Shown here: piece by piece, positions 12,866 through 19,714 of the stretch
How positions within the stretch are numbered: position 1 is the stretch's first letter
Layout: each line of letters starts with the position of its first letter
Source of the DNA: a virus
Length of the DNA stretch: 37,272 bases
Reading direction: 5' to 3' (one strand)
IMG/VR virus record: IMGVR_UViG_3300043446_004447
Location: 1 to 37,272 of that record
Notes under the pieces: model-generated
Told to the model about the DNA's origin: nothing
What the model saw: the letters and a program-made list of their open reading frames with translations, nothing else
Databases searched by the model: none
Translations under genes and position numbers: made by a program

Positions 12866-13063
12866 TCACTTCACTCCAAAATGATTCTTGATCTGTTCTT
12901 TGATGTGTATGCCTCTTACTGATTCTGGATTGTCCCAGAATGCTTTGTAGGCAACATCACCACATTCGCCGACAATCAATTCACTAAATCGTTGCATGGT
13001 TGCATAGTAATCAGTTGTTTCAGCGAATGCTTGATCGTGCAATTTCTTGATTCGTTCGTTCAT
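12866..13063 (-). CDS. Conserved small phage protein, 65 aa
   Basis: MNERIKKLHDQAFAETTDYY, then FSELIVGECGDVA and IKEQIKNHFGVK. This 'MNeRIkeLaeqA...FAeLIv.EC..i......IkehFGv' pattern is widespread in small phage proteins without a known role. Its ATG overlaps the upstream stop (ATGA). Confidence 0.85.
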   Translation of the reverse strand: MNERIKKLHDQAFAETTDYYATMQRFSELIVGECGDVAYKAFWDNPESVRGIHIKEQIKNHFGVK

Positions 13064-13308
13064 CGCACACCTATCTTTTCGACATAATAGCCAACTCGAT
13101 CAGTTTCATATTTCTTATTTTGTTTTTTGCAATACTTGTTGGCGTCGTCTTTGACTTTGAAAATTCCGTCGATTCTTTCGTAAGATGCACGATCGTAATC
13201 CGTGTCTGACTGGATCACGACATAAACATAAGAATCAAATTTGTTTTTCCGTTCCGTTTTCTCTTTCGATTTCTTTTTCCGAACCAGCGGTTGCATCTTA
13301 TTGGTCAT
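13060..13308 (-). CDS. Hypothetical basic protein, 82 aa
   Basis: Lys/Arg-rich N-terminus (LVRKKKSKEKTERKNKFD) then YVYVVIQSDTDYDRASYERI and a Lys-rich tail. It may be a small nucleic-acid-associated protein, on charge only. Coupled by ATGA at both ends to its neighbours (13305-13673 upstream, 12866-13063 downstream). Confidence 0.65.
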   Translation of the reverse strand: MTNKMQPLVRKKKSKEKTERKNKFDSYVYVVIQSDTDYDRASYERIDGIFKVKDDANKYCKKQNKKYETDRVGYYVEKIGVR

Positions 13309-13673
13309 GACGCCACCTTGTATTTCTCAGCAGTGTGTCGCACCCACGCAGCAGCAGATGCGGAATCATCATCCCAATCTGCATGCGGATCATAATGACC
13401 CAAGATTTCTTCAGTCGTCATCAAATCATCCAGATATGTGCGACCGAATTGCGCAAGACGATCTTGCACATCTTCGCACACAAAGTCAGAGTCCCATCCG
13501 AACTCTGATTGAAATGCATCGCAGTGGTCGCAAGAACCAAATGAACCTTGCACCCAGCCGAGCGCACCTTCATAGACCACCAAAGCAATCCATGAACCTT
13601 GCCAGTCACCAAAAGAATCGAATACTAGCACATTCGCGCCAGCAGCCTCTAATGCTTGTCGATAATCACTCAT
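13305..13673 (-). CDS. Conserved phage protein, 122 aa
   Basis: MSDYRQALEAAGANVLVFDS start and GWVQGSFGSCDHCDAF at about residues 39-54. I recall this acidic, Trp-rich family with 'GSYGSCs.CDaf' from many tailed phages, always without a function. The CDHC pair may bind a metal. It is linked by ATGA overlaps to the genes on both sides. Confidence 0.8.
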   Translation of the reverse strand: MSDYRQALEAAGANVLVFDSFGDWQGSWIALVVYEGALGWVQGSFGSCDHCDAFQSEFGWDSDFVCEDVQDRLAQFGRTYLDDLMTTEEILGHYDPHADWDDDSASAAAWVRHTAEKYKVAS

Positions 13674-14074
13674 TTTTTACTCACGGCACCGACATGCTTG
13701 CAATCTTTTCTAAACTCGAAACCCTTACACGAGCAACTGAACTTGCCATTCACTCGCTGAACAAGATAGACTCGCTTGCCATCTTCGCTCTTAACTTTCC
13801 ACGCCTTTGTGTCGGTCGCGACTTTACTCGCACCACCGATGATGTATTCAATCCGAACAACATGTTGCGACTTGGCGTTGAACTCCGATACAGGATGATC
13901 AGGTGCACCAGTCTCAACTGCGAACATGAATGGATCGTTGAAGATGGACTTCACAACCAAACCTTCGCGTGTGTTGGTGACATAATTGTCATCCTTGCCA
14001 CGATAGGCATAGGTGTTCGGATACATCGTCGTGACGCGCACTCGCGAACCAATCTTCGGAACTGCAATAGCCAT
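13670..14074 (-). CDS. SWIM-type zinc-finger protein
   Basis: 134 aa. The N-terminal half (MAIAVPKIGSRVRVTTMYPN) looks like a small beta-barrel. The C-terminus, VNGKFSCSCKGFEFRKDCKH, gives CxC...CxH, the SWIM zinc-finger signature used for DNA or protein contacts. A regulator or DNA-binding adaptor is a reasonable guess. It abuts the upstream oxygenase stop (1-base overlap) and overlaps the next gene by ATGA. Confidence 0.8.
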   Translation of the reverse strand: MAIAVPKIGSRVRVTTMYPNTYAYRGKDDNYVTNTREGLVVKSIFNDPFMFAVETGAPDHPVSEFNAKSQHVVRIEYIIGGASKVATDTKAWKVKSEDGKRVYLVQRVNGKFSCSCKGFEFRKDCKHVGAVSKK

Positions 14075-14688
14075 TATGTGATCTCCAAATAAGCAGCAGG
14101 AGCAACAAACTTACCCTTTAAGAAAAAATTGAAAGACAACGATACTCTATCTTCATTTGATCTATTTCTTAGAACTTGATGCGGCACTGAAGAAGGGAAT
14201 ATTAATATCATTCCTTCTCTGGCATCAATAGAGAAAAATTTAGAATTAAACTCATTTTGCCTTTCGATCTTTGGAACCATAATATCAGTTAGATTACTAT
14301 TGCCGCGAGAAAATCTTATCCCGCCAGAATTTTTTGGTACTCTTAAATAGACAACACCACTGAATATTGAGTTGCCGTGTGTATGCATTCCAGACATATC
14401 ATTTGGAGTAGAAAGAAGAAGCCACGATGAACTCAATGCAGGATATGTTTCTTTGCTATATCCATAGACATCATAGTACAAATGATTCATGTGCTCAACA
14501 ATCTGCGTCCGCAGAAATTCGAATTTCGGTACATTCAATATCTGCTCATTGTCACTAACTGATGTGGTATCATGAGTCATTTTCTGAAAATTTTCATCTA
14601 AATGTCCATCAGTTATTCCACTGATGTCTACTTCCGACATATAAATCGGAGTTGCAAAAACCCTTTGAATTTCAAAGGGCAAATGCAT
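14074..14688 (-). CDS. 2OG-Fe(II) oxygenase 3 (2OG-FeII_Oxy_5-like)
   Basis: 204 aa. RVFATPIYMSEVD near the N-terminus, MHTHGNSIFSGVVYLRVPKN (H102/H104), then FPSSVPHQVLRN and DRVSLSFNFF are typical of the TIGR02466/2OG-FeII_Oxy_5 group, which is frequent in cyanophages. The iron ligands would be a His in HTH and the His of VPHQ; the Arg of DRVSLSFN binds 2-oxoglutarate. Start set by the TAATG junction with the upstream gene; a longer TTG start is not needed. The substrate is unknown. Confidence 0.85.
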   Translation of the reverse strand: MHLPFEIQRVFATPIYMSEVDISGITDGHLDENFQKMTHDTTSVSDNEQILNVPKFEFLRTQIVEHMNHLYYDVYGYSKETYPALSSSWLLLSTPNDMSGMHTHGNSIFSGVVYLRVPKNSGGIRFSRGNSNLTDIMVPKIERQNEFNSKFFSIDAREGMILIFPSSVPHQVLRNRSNEDRVSLSFNFFLKGKFVAPAAYLEIT

Positions 14689-15002
14689 TAGAGTCCCACC
14701 CAACGATGATTCTTGTACGACTCGGTGTTCAGCACATTACCGCGAGCAAAATTCTTCGCAGGTTGAGCCCACGATGCTGCCTTCAGAATGTCGCCATACT
14801 TCCAGCCATCGTGCTCTTTGATGCAAATAAAAGAATGCACCGACCGCGAACCCCAAGAGTTGGAGACAACCTTCAGAAACTTGCGACCACGATCAAACGA
14901 AACTTGATACTGACCTTCTGAACCTGTCTTGTTATAGGTTGCAACAAGATGATCGGCATACTGATAGAGAGCCATGTCAAAGTCATAATTTTCGAACAAC
15001 AT
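14688..15002 (-). CDS. Conserved phage protein, 104 aa
   Basis: Contains GRKFLKVVS, SRSVHSFICIKEHDG and GDILKAASWAQPAKNFARGN, blocks I recall from many T4-like and other phage proteins of this length with no assigned activity. TAATG junctions on both sides show it is part of the same translational chain. Confidence 0.85.
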   Translation of the reverse strand: MLFENYDFDMALYQYADHLVATYNKTGSEGQYQVSFDRGRKFLKVVSNSWGSRSVHSFICIKEHDGWKYGDILKAASWAQPAKNFARGNVLNTESYKNHRWVGL

Positions 15003-15193
15003 TAGAGAACCTCCAAGTCATCAGCAATCACTGCACCGTAGAGAAAGAACAAAGTCGCCCATGTGCTTTCGCGGACACCATACTTCTCGCGTTTCTGCTC
15101 ATAGACTTTCTTGAACAGATAATCATCACCGACAGCGTCGGCATAATCTTGCGCAGCGAGAAGAAAAGATTTTGAAGATTTCAACTTGATCAT
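15002..15193 (-). CDS. Hypothetical protein, 63 aa
   Basis: MIKLKSSKSFLLAAQDYADA...STWATLFFLYGAVIADDLEVL. The ATG at 15193 is one base after the upstream stop and the stop overlaps the next ATG (TAATG). The frame is open further upstream, but that part is antisense to well-formed sequence of the 15195-15563 gene. The family is not recognised. Confidence 0.65.
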   Translation of the reverse strand: MIKLKSSKSFLLAAQDYADAVGDDYLFKKVYEQKREKYGVRESTWATLFFLYGAVIADDLEVL

Positions 15194-15194
15194 A

Positions 15195-15563
15195 TCAACC
15201 CCAATTCTTCCCACTGATATAACCAAACGGAACATCCAACGCAAACTCAAGTGCCTCGACATCACCATGCGTCTTGTGGAAGTCATGAAGATATTCGATG
15301 AATTGCTTGCGACCGAAACCTTCCTTCGCGTTTTCGATGAAACTCGCGCGAGTCTCGAAGTCTTCAATTGCTTTCTTCTGACGCGCCTCTTCGTCGCGTA
15401 CAGATTCGCGCACGGCATCCACGAGCGCATCCCACAGACGCTGCTTGGCATCGTCGTTGCAGGCATTCCAATCAGCCCAGAAGAATTCGCTCGGACGATG
15501 TCCGTAGGCGTCCTTGTAAAGATCAGAGACGATATTTTCGTCGAATGTATATTTCGTTTCCAT
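15195..15563 (-). CDS. Conserved phage protein, 122 aa
   Basis: METKYTFDENIVSDLYKDAYGHRPS, FFWADWNACNDDAKQRLWDAL and a helical middle. It belongs to a common phage family of unknown role with 'LYKDayGfRPs..f...w'. It is the first gene after a promoter-like element whose -10 box ends eight bases before this ATG; no ribosome site is visible, so the mRNA may be nearly leaderless. Confidence 0.8.
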   Translation of the reverse strand: METKYTFDENIVSDLYKDAYGHRPSEFFWADWNACNDDAKQRLWDALVDAVRESVRDEEARQKKAIEDFETRASFIENAKEGFGRKQFIEYLHDFHKTHGDVEALEFALDVPFGYISGKNWG

Positions 15564-15570
15564 AGTCGAG

Positions 15571-15630
15571 ATTCTACAGCAAACTCCGAAAAATACAACA
15601 GGGAAAACTCTAATAGAATCAACAACTTAC
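15571..15630 (-). promoter_or_regulatory. Bipartite promoter-like element, copy at 15.6 kb
   Basis: Minus-strand order: GTAAGTTG, TTGATT (15617-15622), 18 bases, TTGTAT (15593-15598), 16 bases, TAGAAT (15571-15576). It faces the 15195-15563 gene and its downstream chain. Confidence 0.65.
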
Positions 15631-15733
15631 GAGACCGAGGGAGAAGCCCCGAGAGCGGCGTGTTTTTACCCTTCCCCCAACCCTTCCTCGGGTCGGAAAA
15701 CGGCTCGAAACGGCTCTCGCTCGGTGGGTGGTT
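15631..15733 (-). other. GC-rich structured intergenic segment
   Basis: About 100 bases, much richer in G and C than the surroundings. Contains CGAGAGC near 15648 with GCTCTCG near 15713, CCCGAG/CTCGGG, and a direct repeat ACGGCTC at about 15697 and 15707. It lies just downstream of the 15734-15919 stop and upstream of a promoter copy, so a transcription terminator or boundary is possible. No U-run follows, so it is not a classic terminator. Confidence 0.35.
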
Positions 15734-15919
15734 TTATCGGTAGTCTTCGATCGAATAATCGTCTTCGAAGTCATCAAGATCATCTTCTTGACTTTCTTCC
15801 ATGTAGTCACGATTCGGACGGAACCGCCATCGTGCTTCATCTTTGAGTCGTCGTTGCTTCAGTCCTTCAGTCTTGCGATTTTCGCGATCACGAGACTGAT
15901 CTGTGTAACGCTTTGACAT
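15734..15919 (-). CDS. Small highly charged protein, 61 aa
   Basis: MSKRYTDQSRDRENRKTEGL, then KQRRLKDEARWRFRPNRDYM and an acidic tail (EESQEDDLDDFEDD). A basic half followed by an acidic half is a profile seen in small T4-like cyanophage proteins with 'MSKRYTDQSRDRe.RK'. No function is known. Its ATG follows the metalloprotease stop by one base. Confidence 0.75.
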   Translation of the reverse strand: MSKRYTDQSRDRENRKTEGLKQRRLKDEARWRFRPNRDYMEESQEDDLDDFEDDYSIEDYR

Positions 15920-15920
15920 T

Positions 15921-16451
15921 TTACTTCTTCACATCCTCTTTCAATTTATGACAAAAGATCTTATACAGACCCAACTCTCGTCCATAGGCTTCAATTTCCC
16001 ACGGACTATCGTAATACAATTCTTCGTTTTCTTGATACTCAGAACTGAATACAATTCCTTTGTGACGAACATCACCGTTCGTATAATCGAACATTTCATT
16101 TAAAAGATATTGCTTCACATGAACCAATTCATGACCCAAATCAATAAGAAGATTCTTGAGACGAATCTGTGACTTCTTGGCTTTTCGGTTTACAGTATGT
16201 GCGTTCAGAACGATTGTGAATTTCTTATTGCCAAAATCATCTGAACCGTCGTAAGTGCACCATGCCTTGTATGTCTTCAGATCAAGAAGATCAGCAGCAG
16301 TTTTCATTTCTTCTTTGTTGAGCACTTTGATGGTGACACGAGACTTATTCTGGATGCCTTTGCGAACGAGGCGATCCAGAACAAATCGAGCATACTTGCG
16401 GATCATATCTTTATCTTCTGATCGCAAATGAGCACTAGTGATGTTTAGCAT
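15921..16451 (-). CDS. SprT-like zinc metalloprotease
   Basis: 176 aa. LGHELVHVKQYLLNE holds the HExxH zinc motif (H107, E108, H111), and SPWEIEAYGRELGLYK supplies a downstream Glu that could be the third ligand. The fold resembles SprT/WSS1-type proteases; several phages encode such a protein with this exact 'HELVHVKQ...PWEIEAYG' pairing. The target is unknown. It is adjacent, without a gap, to the 367-aa gene upstream. Confidence 0.8.
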   Translation of the reverse strand: MLNITSAHLRSEDKDMIRKYARFVLDRLVRKGIQNKSRVTIKVLNKEEMKTAADLLDLKTYKAWCTYDGSDDFGNKKFTIVLNAHTVNRKAKKSQIRLKNLLIDLGHELVHVKQYLLNEMFDYTNGDVRHKGIVFSSEYQENEELYYDSPWEIEAYGRELGLYKIFCHKLKEDVKK

Positions 16452-17555
16452 TTATTCCACTCGGAGTAGAATTGTATCCTTGTTGATTCGACCATTCAAT
16501 TCTTGCGGCTTTGCATTAATTTCGTTCATGACCTTTCGCAAAACAATCTTGCCGCCATCCAGGACTCGCGACAGGACATCCTTTGGCTTTCGGAGAGTCT
16601 TTGCGATCGACTCCGAATATTTATAATTTTCGATTGTCGAACCCTTAACCGAAAGACCAGCACTGTCGGAAGCCACATAGACTCCGAGTTTGCGCGTCTT
16701 CACATTATACACCCAGAGTTTCTCAGCACCCATGATCTTCACAGGATTAATCGAAACGAGTTTGTTCTCGGTGTCCTCGGTCTTATACTTCAGACTCTTG
16801 ACCTTCTTCTCAAACGAGACTGCCTTCTTCTTTCGCGGCTTGCGAGCAGCATTCTTGTTCGAAGCCAGTTTCTCAGCATCGGTTGCAACCGCACCAAAGA
16901 ACTTCGCACCTTCAATCATTTCTTTCTTCGGGCGCGGATATGATTCCTTCACATAATCATCTTTCGACTCAATGATCGCAATCCAATCTGCTGTGCGCTT
17001 CTTGAAATATTCTGCAATCTTCGAAGCATGCATCGGCTTCACTTCGTTTTCGATCATCCAAGTGTAGGCGACGAATTCTTCTTTCGAACTACGATGCCAA
17101 ATCTCATCGAACTTGGCTTCCAGTTCCATTATGTAATAATCAACCTTGTTCTGCACTCGCTCTTGAATTGAGATCACATTGCTAGTCTCGACGACTGCAG
17201 GTGTGTTCAACCCACGCTCGGCAACGATCGCATCTAGACGAGACTTGAATGTTGCGATTCGTTCTTGAAATGAAACAAGGTTGTTCTGCGGGACTTTTGC
17301 ACCGCGCATGAGCAGTCGTGCAAACCAACCGTCGACAATATTCCAAGAATCGTTCAGATATTGCGCGGCTTGTTTTTGGACTGCGCTAATCTTGTTGTTC
17401 TTGGAAAGATACTCAAGCAAATACTTGCGCGCATCTTTCTCAGTCTTATTGTCGTTATACCATTGAAATGCGCGCACAAGATCGAACTGTGTGCACACGG
17501 TCGTTTGAGCCTCCCAAGTCGGCTCGGGGATTACCTTGGGAATATACTTTGCCAT
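16452..17555 (-). CDS. Conserved phage protein, 367 aa
   Basis: Starts MAKYIPKVIPEPTWEAQTTV. The first 220 residues are helical. A Lys/Arg-rich stretch (KNAARKPRKKKAVSFEKKVK, about 235-255) separates them from a C-terminal part with LWVYNVKTRKLGVYVA and DGGKIVLRKVMNEINAK. The basic linker suggests nucleic-acid contact. Similar proteins occur next to the metalloprotease and AAA+ genes in T4-like phages (recalled); no activity is assigned. GGAG lies upstream of the ATG. Confidence 0.75.
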   Translation of the reverse strand: MAKYIPKVIPEPTWEAQTTVCTQFDLVRAFQWYNDNKTEKDARKYLLEYLSKNNKISAVQKQAAQYLNDSWNIVDGWFARLLMRGAKVPQNNLVSFQERIATFKSRLDAIVAERGLNTPAVVETSNVISIQERVQNKVDYYIMELEAKFDEIWHRSSKEEFVAYTWMIENEVKPMHASKIAEYFKKRTADWIAIIESKDDYVKESYPRPKKEMIEGAKFFGAVATDAEKLASNKNAARKPRKKKAVSFEKKVKSLKYKTEDTENKLVSINPVKIMGAEKLWVYNVKTRKLGVYVASDSAGLSVKGSTIENYKYSESIAKTLRKPKDVLSRVLDGGKIVLRKVMNEINAKPQELNGRINKDTILLRVE

Positions 17556-17586
17556 GATTCTATCTTACTCCAGCAAGAGTTAAATT

Positions 17587-17820
17587 TCAAACCTGTACAA
17601 ATTTAACTTTAACAATCTTGAATCCTTTTTTGTTTAGGATTCGCCATGCGCGTTTCGGACCACCAATACCACGAACCCACATTTCACCCCAACAACCTAT
17701 CAATTCAGCAACATAACTCGCGCTAGAATCACGCAACCACTCTTTGTTAGTAGAAGGGTGAATGCTACTAATCAAACCACGAGGACCACGAACAGCCCAA
17801 AATGTAGTACGCTTGCTCAT
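17587..17820 (-). CDS. Hypothetical protein, 77 aa
   Basis: Starts MSKRTTFWAVRGPRGLISSI with GGAG ten bases upstream. The middle TNKEWLRDSSASYVAELIGCW and the end KKGFKIVKVKFVQV are those of a small alpha/beta protein that I have seen as unassigned in phages. The longer frame upstream overlaps the AAA+ gene and is not used. Thirty bases separate it from the 367-aa gene. Confidence 0.7.
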   Translation of the reverse strand: MSKRTTFWAVRGPRGLISSIHPSTNKEWLRDSSASYVAELIGCWGEMWVRGIGGPKRAWRILNKKGFKIVKVKFVQV

Positions 17821-17822
17821 AA

Positions 17823-18695
17823 TTATACTCCACGAAAACAAGTTTGACGCGCAAGTTTCTGCCAATTCACTTTGTCCATTTTATACAGACCAGCAATCTT
17901 GCAGACCATGCGCAACGACAACTCACGCAGACGATCGATATTGTTTTCAATAAACTGAAGAATTAACACAGTCTCAACTTCGTTGAATCCGCGAGACTTC
18001 AGCATACCACCACGCACAACCTGCTTGATGCGAACAAGATAATCCATCTTCGTCTTCATCGCAAGATCAAGATAGTGCGAACGGGAAACCAACGCAGCAA
18101 AGTGCGGCGCAAGTTTGCTACCTGACTCGATCATGTTATCGAAATCGTAGTTGGTGATGAAGATGATCGAACCTTCAAACTCAAACTTCTCAGGCACGCT
18201 CTCGCCATCTTCGTCGGTCTCATTATCTAGAGACTTTGACAACCAATGCAGAACACGACGATCAGTCGAGTCGCACGCACCCTTCAGCAAATTCATGCTC
18301 ACATCGTCGTGAAAGATCGAGTCAGAGTCGTCGAACACAAGAATAGAATTGTGAAAACGAGAATTGTACAACAGTTTGTACAGCGAGAGCGGACGCACAT
18401 AACCTTTAATGTAGGTGGTGTGGAATCCCTTCTTTTCCAATTCCGCCATCTTCTGCTCAACCGTGTAGGACTTACCGAGTCCTGCAGGACCAGAAACGAT
18501 CAACGAACGATTGATGCCGCGACCAGTGGCGTCTGCCATGACCTCAAGAGCACCAAACCGATCAGCAAGTTTGGTTTCAATTTCTTCCAGCGACTCAACG
18601 CGCACAGGAATGCTCGGTGCGCTTTTCGGCGCAAATTGAGCAGCCATGCGCTTGCGCGTCATGCGGAAACCAGATTTCGGTACACCTCGCGGCAT
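17823..18695 (-). CDS. AAA+ ATPase
   Basis: 290 aa. Walker A GPAGLGKS at about residues 69-76, Walker B ILVFDDSDSIF at about 117-127, sensor-1 like IIFITNYDFDN, and a basic N-terminus (MPRGVPKSGFRMTRKRMAAQ). This is a conserved phage P-loop ATPase, loosely related to clamp-loader/DnaC-type proteins. It may act on DNA or remodel proteins; the target is unknown. Its ATG overlaps the upstream stop (TAATG). Confidence 0.85.
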   Translation of the reverse strand: MPRGVPKSGFRMTRKRMAAQFAPKSAPSIPVRVESLEEIETKLADRFGALEVMADATGRGINRSLIVSGPAGLGKSYTVEQKMAELEKKGFHTTYIKGYVRPLSLYKLLYNSRFHNSILVFDDSDSIFHDDVSMNLLKGACDSTDRRVLHWLSKSLDNETDEDGESVPEKFEFEGSIIFITNYDFDNMIESGSKLAPHFAALVSRSHYLDLAMKTKMDYLVRIKQVVRGGMLKSRGFNEVETVLILQFIENNIDRLRELSLRMVCKIAGLYKMDKVNWQKLARQTCFRGV

Positions 18696-18931
18696 TAGAT
18701 TTTCACCTCAGAATAATCGCCAGAATAATTGTCCCAATTGTCCATGATATAGGTTAAGACCTCACGCTGAAATGCGGACAATTCTTGGGTTGTTGCTGTA
18801 TCGTAGTCGGGGTCGGTTGGCCAATCGAATCCCAACCGAACTGCGTCGTATTTTAAACTGTTAATTGAAGTGATAGTGGCGGCGCGGTACGCTGCCTCGG
18901 TTTTAAAGTGGGCGTGTAACATGTTTTTCAT
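18695..18931 (-). CDS. Hypothetical protein, 78 aa
   Basis: MKNMLHAHFKTEAAYRAATI and a Tyr/Asp-rich end (IMDNWDNYSGDYSEVKI). The ATG at 18931 lies about seven bases downstream of a -10-like GAGAAT, so this may be a nearly leaderless message; M4 could also serve. The family is not recognised. TAATG couples it to the AAA+ gene. Confidence 0.65.
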   Translation of the reverse strand: MKNMLHAHFKTEAAYRAATITSINSLKYDAVRLGFDWPTDPDYDTATTQELSAFQREVLTYIMDNWDNYSGDYSEVKI

Positions 18932-18937
18932 ATTGTT

Positions 18938-18999
18938 ATTCTCTCTTATTTTAGATAAGAACGCAACAGGAATAATTCTTGTAAAATCAACAAGTTACC
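18938..18999 (-). promoter_or_regulatory. Bipartite promoter-like element, copy at 18.95 kb
   Basis: Minus-strand order: GTAACTTG, TTGATT (18985-18990), 18 bases, TTGCGT (18961-18966), 17 bases, GAGAAT (18938-18943; a TAAAAT also lies at 18948-18953). It overlaps the stop of the 18995-19213 gene and faces the 78-aa and AAA+ genes. Confidence 0.65.
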
Positions 19000-19213
19000 A
19001 AAACAGCCCAAACAGACTTTCAAATTCTTCGGTGCCACCAACATCGTAGCACTTCACCACTTTGCCCCTGCGCTTCACAACTAGGTCGTAACTGTCTTCC
19101 CTGATACTGACTTCGTCGCCTTTATAGGTTGCCGTGATATAGGTGTATTCACCTATCGTTTTCGGTTTCCAGTTCGCGTTTTTTAAAATTTCTAACGCTA
19201 TTTTACTAGCCAT
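18995..19213 (-). CDS. Hypothetical protein, 72 aa
   Basis: MASKIALEILKNANWKPKTI, beta-rich middle (YTYITATYKGDEVSIREDSY) and CYDVGGTEEFESLFGLFW end. Good ribosome site (AAGGAAGG). The family is not recognised. It is the first minus-strand gene below the divergent promoter region. Confidence 0.7.
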   Translation of the reverse strand: MASKIALEILKNANWKPKTIGEYTYITATYKGDEVSIREDSYDLVVKRRGKVVKCYDVGGTEEFESLFGLFW

Positions 19214-19264
19214 TTTTTTCTTCCTTCCTTTGCCGTGGTTTGCGGCTTTCCTTTCAACTCTACG

Positions 19265-19325
19265 AGTTTACAGCATCCCACTAGCAATAGCAACAGGAAA
19301 AAACTGAATAAAATCAATAACTTAC
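19265..19325 (-). promoter_or_regulatory. Bipartite promoter-like element, minus-strand copy of the divergent pair
   Basis: Minus-strand order: GTAAGTTA, TTGATT (19312-19317), 18 bases, TTGCTA (19288-19293), 17 bases, TAAACT (19265-19270). It gives a leader of about 45 bases before the 18995-19213 gene. Confidence 0.65.
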
Positions 19326-19326
19326 G

Positions 19327-19386
19327 CAACTTGTTGATTTATAAGGCTTTTTTTCTGTTGCGTACCCCAGCGAAATGCTCTAAAAT
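19327..19386 (+). promoter_or_regulatory. Bipartite promoter-like element, plus-strand copy of the divergent pair
   Basis: Plus-strand order: CAACTTG, TTGATT (19334-19339), 18 bases, TTGCGT (19358-19363), 17 bases, TAAAAT (19381-19386). It is the only copy on the plus strand and precedes the only plus-strand gene. The two divergent copies meet head to head, forming an inverted repeat around 19310-19342. Confidence 0.7.
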
Positions 19387-19392
19387 CGCGGT

Positions 19393-19410
19393 TGCGGTAA
19401 TGTTACCGCA
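19393..19410 (+). promoter_or_regulatory. Palindrome at the plus-strand transcription start
   Basis: TGCGGTAA, TG, TTACCGCA: an 18-base sequence with perfect 8-base arms, placed seven bases after the -10 box and 16 bases before the ATG at 19427. It could be an operator for autoregulation or a short leader hairpin. Confidence 0.5.
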
Positions 19411-19426
19411 TTAGGGTAATTTTTTT

Positions 19427-19663
19427 ATGGATAATGTCATTGAACTACCTTACGCCAACCCTGTGAACGGTGAAATCTTTCGCCTGATCGGTCGCGATAA
19501 TTATGAGATGCTGATGGAAATGTATATCGCTATCGTTGACGACGAGTTTGATGATTGGTTTGATTTCTACTGCGAGTTTGATGGCTATATTGAGCACTGT
19601 GAAAACTTATCTAAACTCGCTGATGAAATTGCGCGTATGTTTAATGAAATGACTCTGAACTAA
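19427..19663 (+). CDS. Highly acidic small protein, 78 aa; the only plus-strand gene
   Basis: MDNVIELPYANPVNGEIFRL, then DDEFDDWFDFYCEFDGYIEH and an amphipathic helix. I count nineteen Asp/Glu against four Lys/Arg, so the net charge is about -15. This resembles DNA-mimic or anti-restriction-type proteins in composition only; no motif supports a specific function. It has its own copy of the bipartite promoter, a palindrome near the start site, an AGGG ribosome site, and a strong terminator six bases after its stop, so it is a free-standing transcription unit. Confidence 0.8.
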   Translation: MDNVIELPYANPVNGEIFRLIGRDNYEMLMEMYIAIVDDEFDDWFDFYCEFDGYIEHCENLSKLADEIARMFNEMTLN

Positions 19664-19668
19664 TAAAA

Positions 19669-19690
19669 ATGGGGGGCGAAAGCCCCCCAT
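19669..19690. terminator. Bidirectional terminator between the plus-strand gene and the porin
   Basis: ATGGGGGGC, GAAA, GCCCCCCAT: a perfect 9-bp stem with a tetraloop. On the minus strand it is followed by TTTTTATT, on the plus strand by CTTCTTTTC, so it is best for the porin transcript and usable for both. Confidence 0.9.
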
Positions 19691-19714
19691 CTTCTTTTCG
19701 GTATCGATTACCGA

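Noticed and set aside
13241-14092. 283-codon plus-strand open frame
   Set aside because: It is antisense to three overl-linked genes with ATGA junctions, one with a clear SWIM motif, and has no coding signatures.
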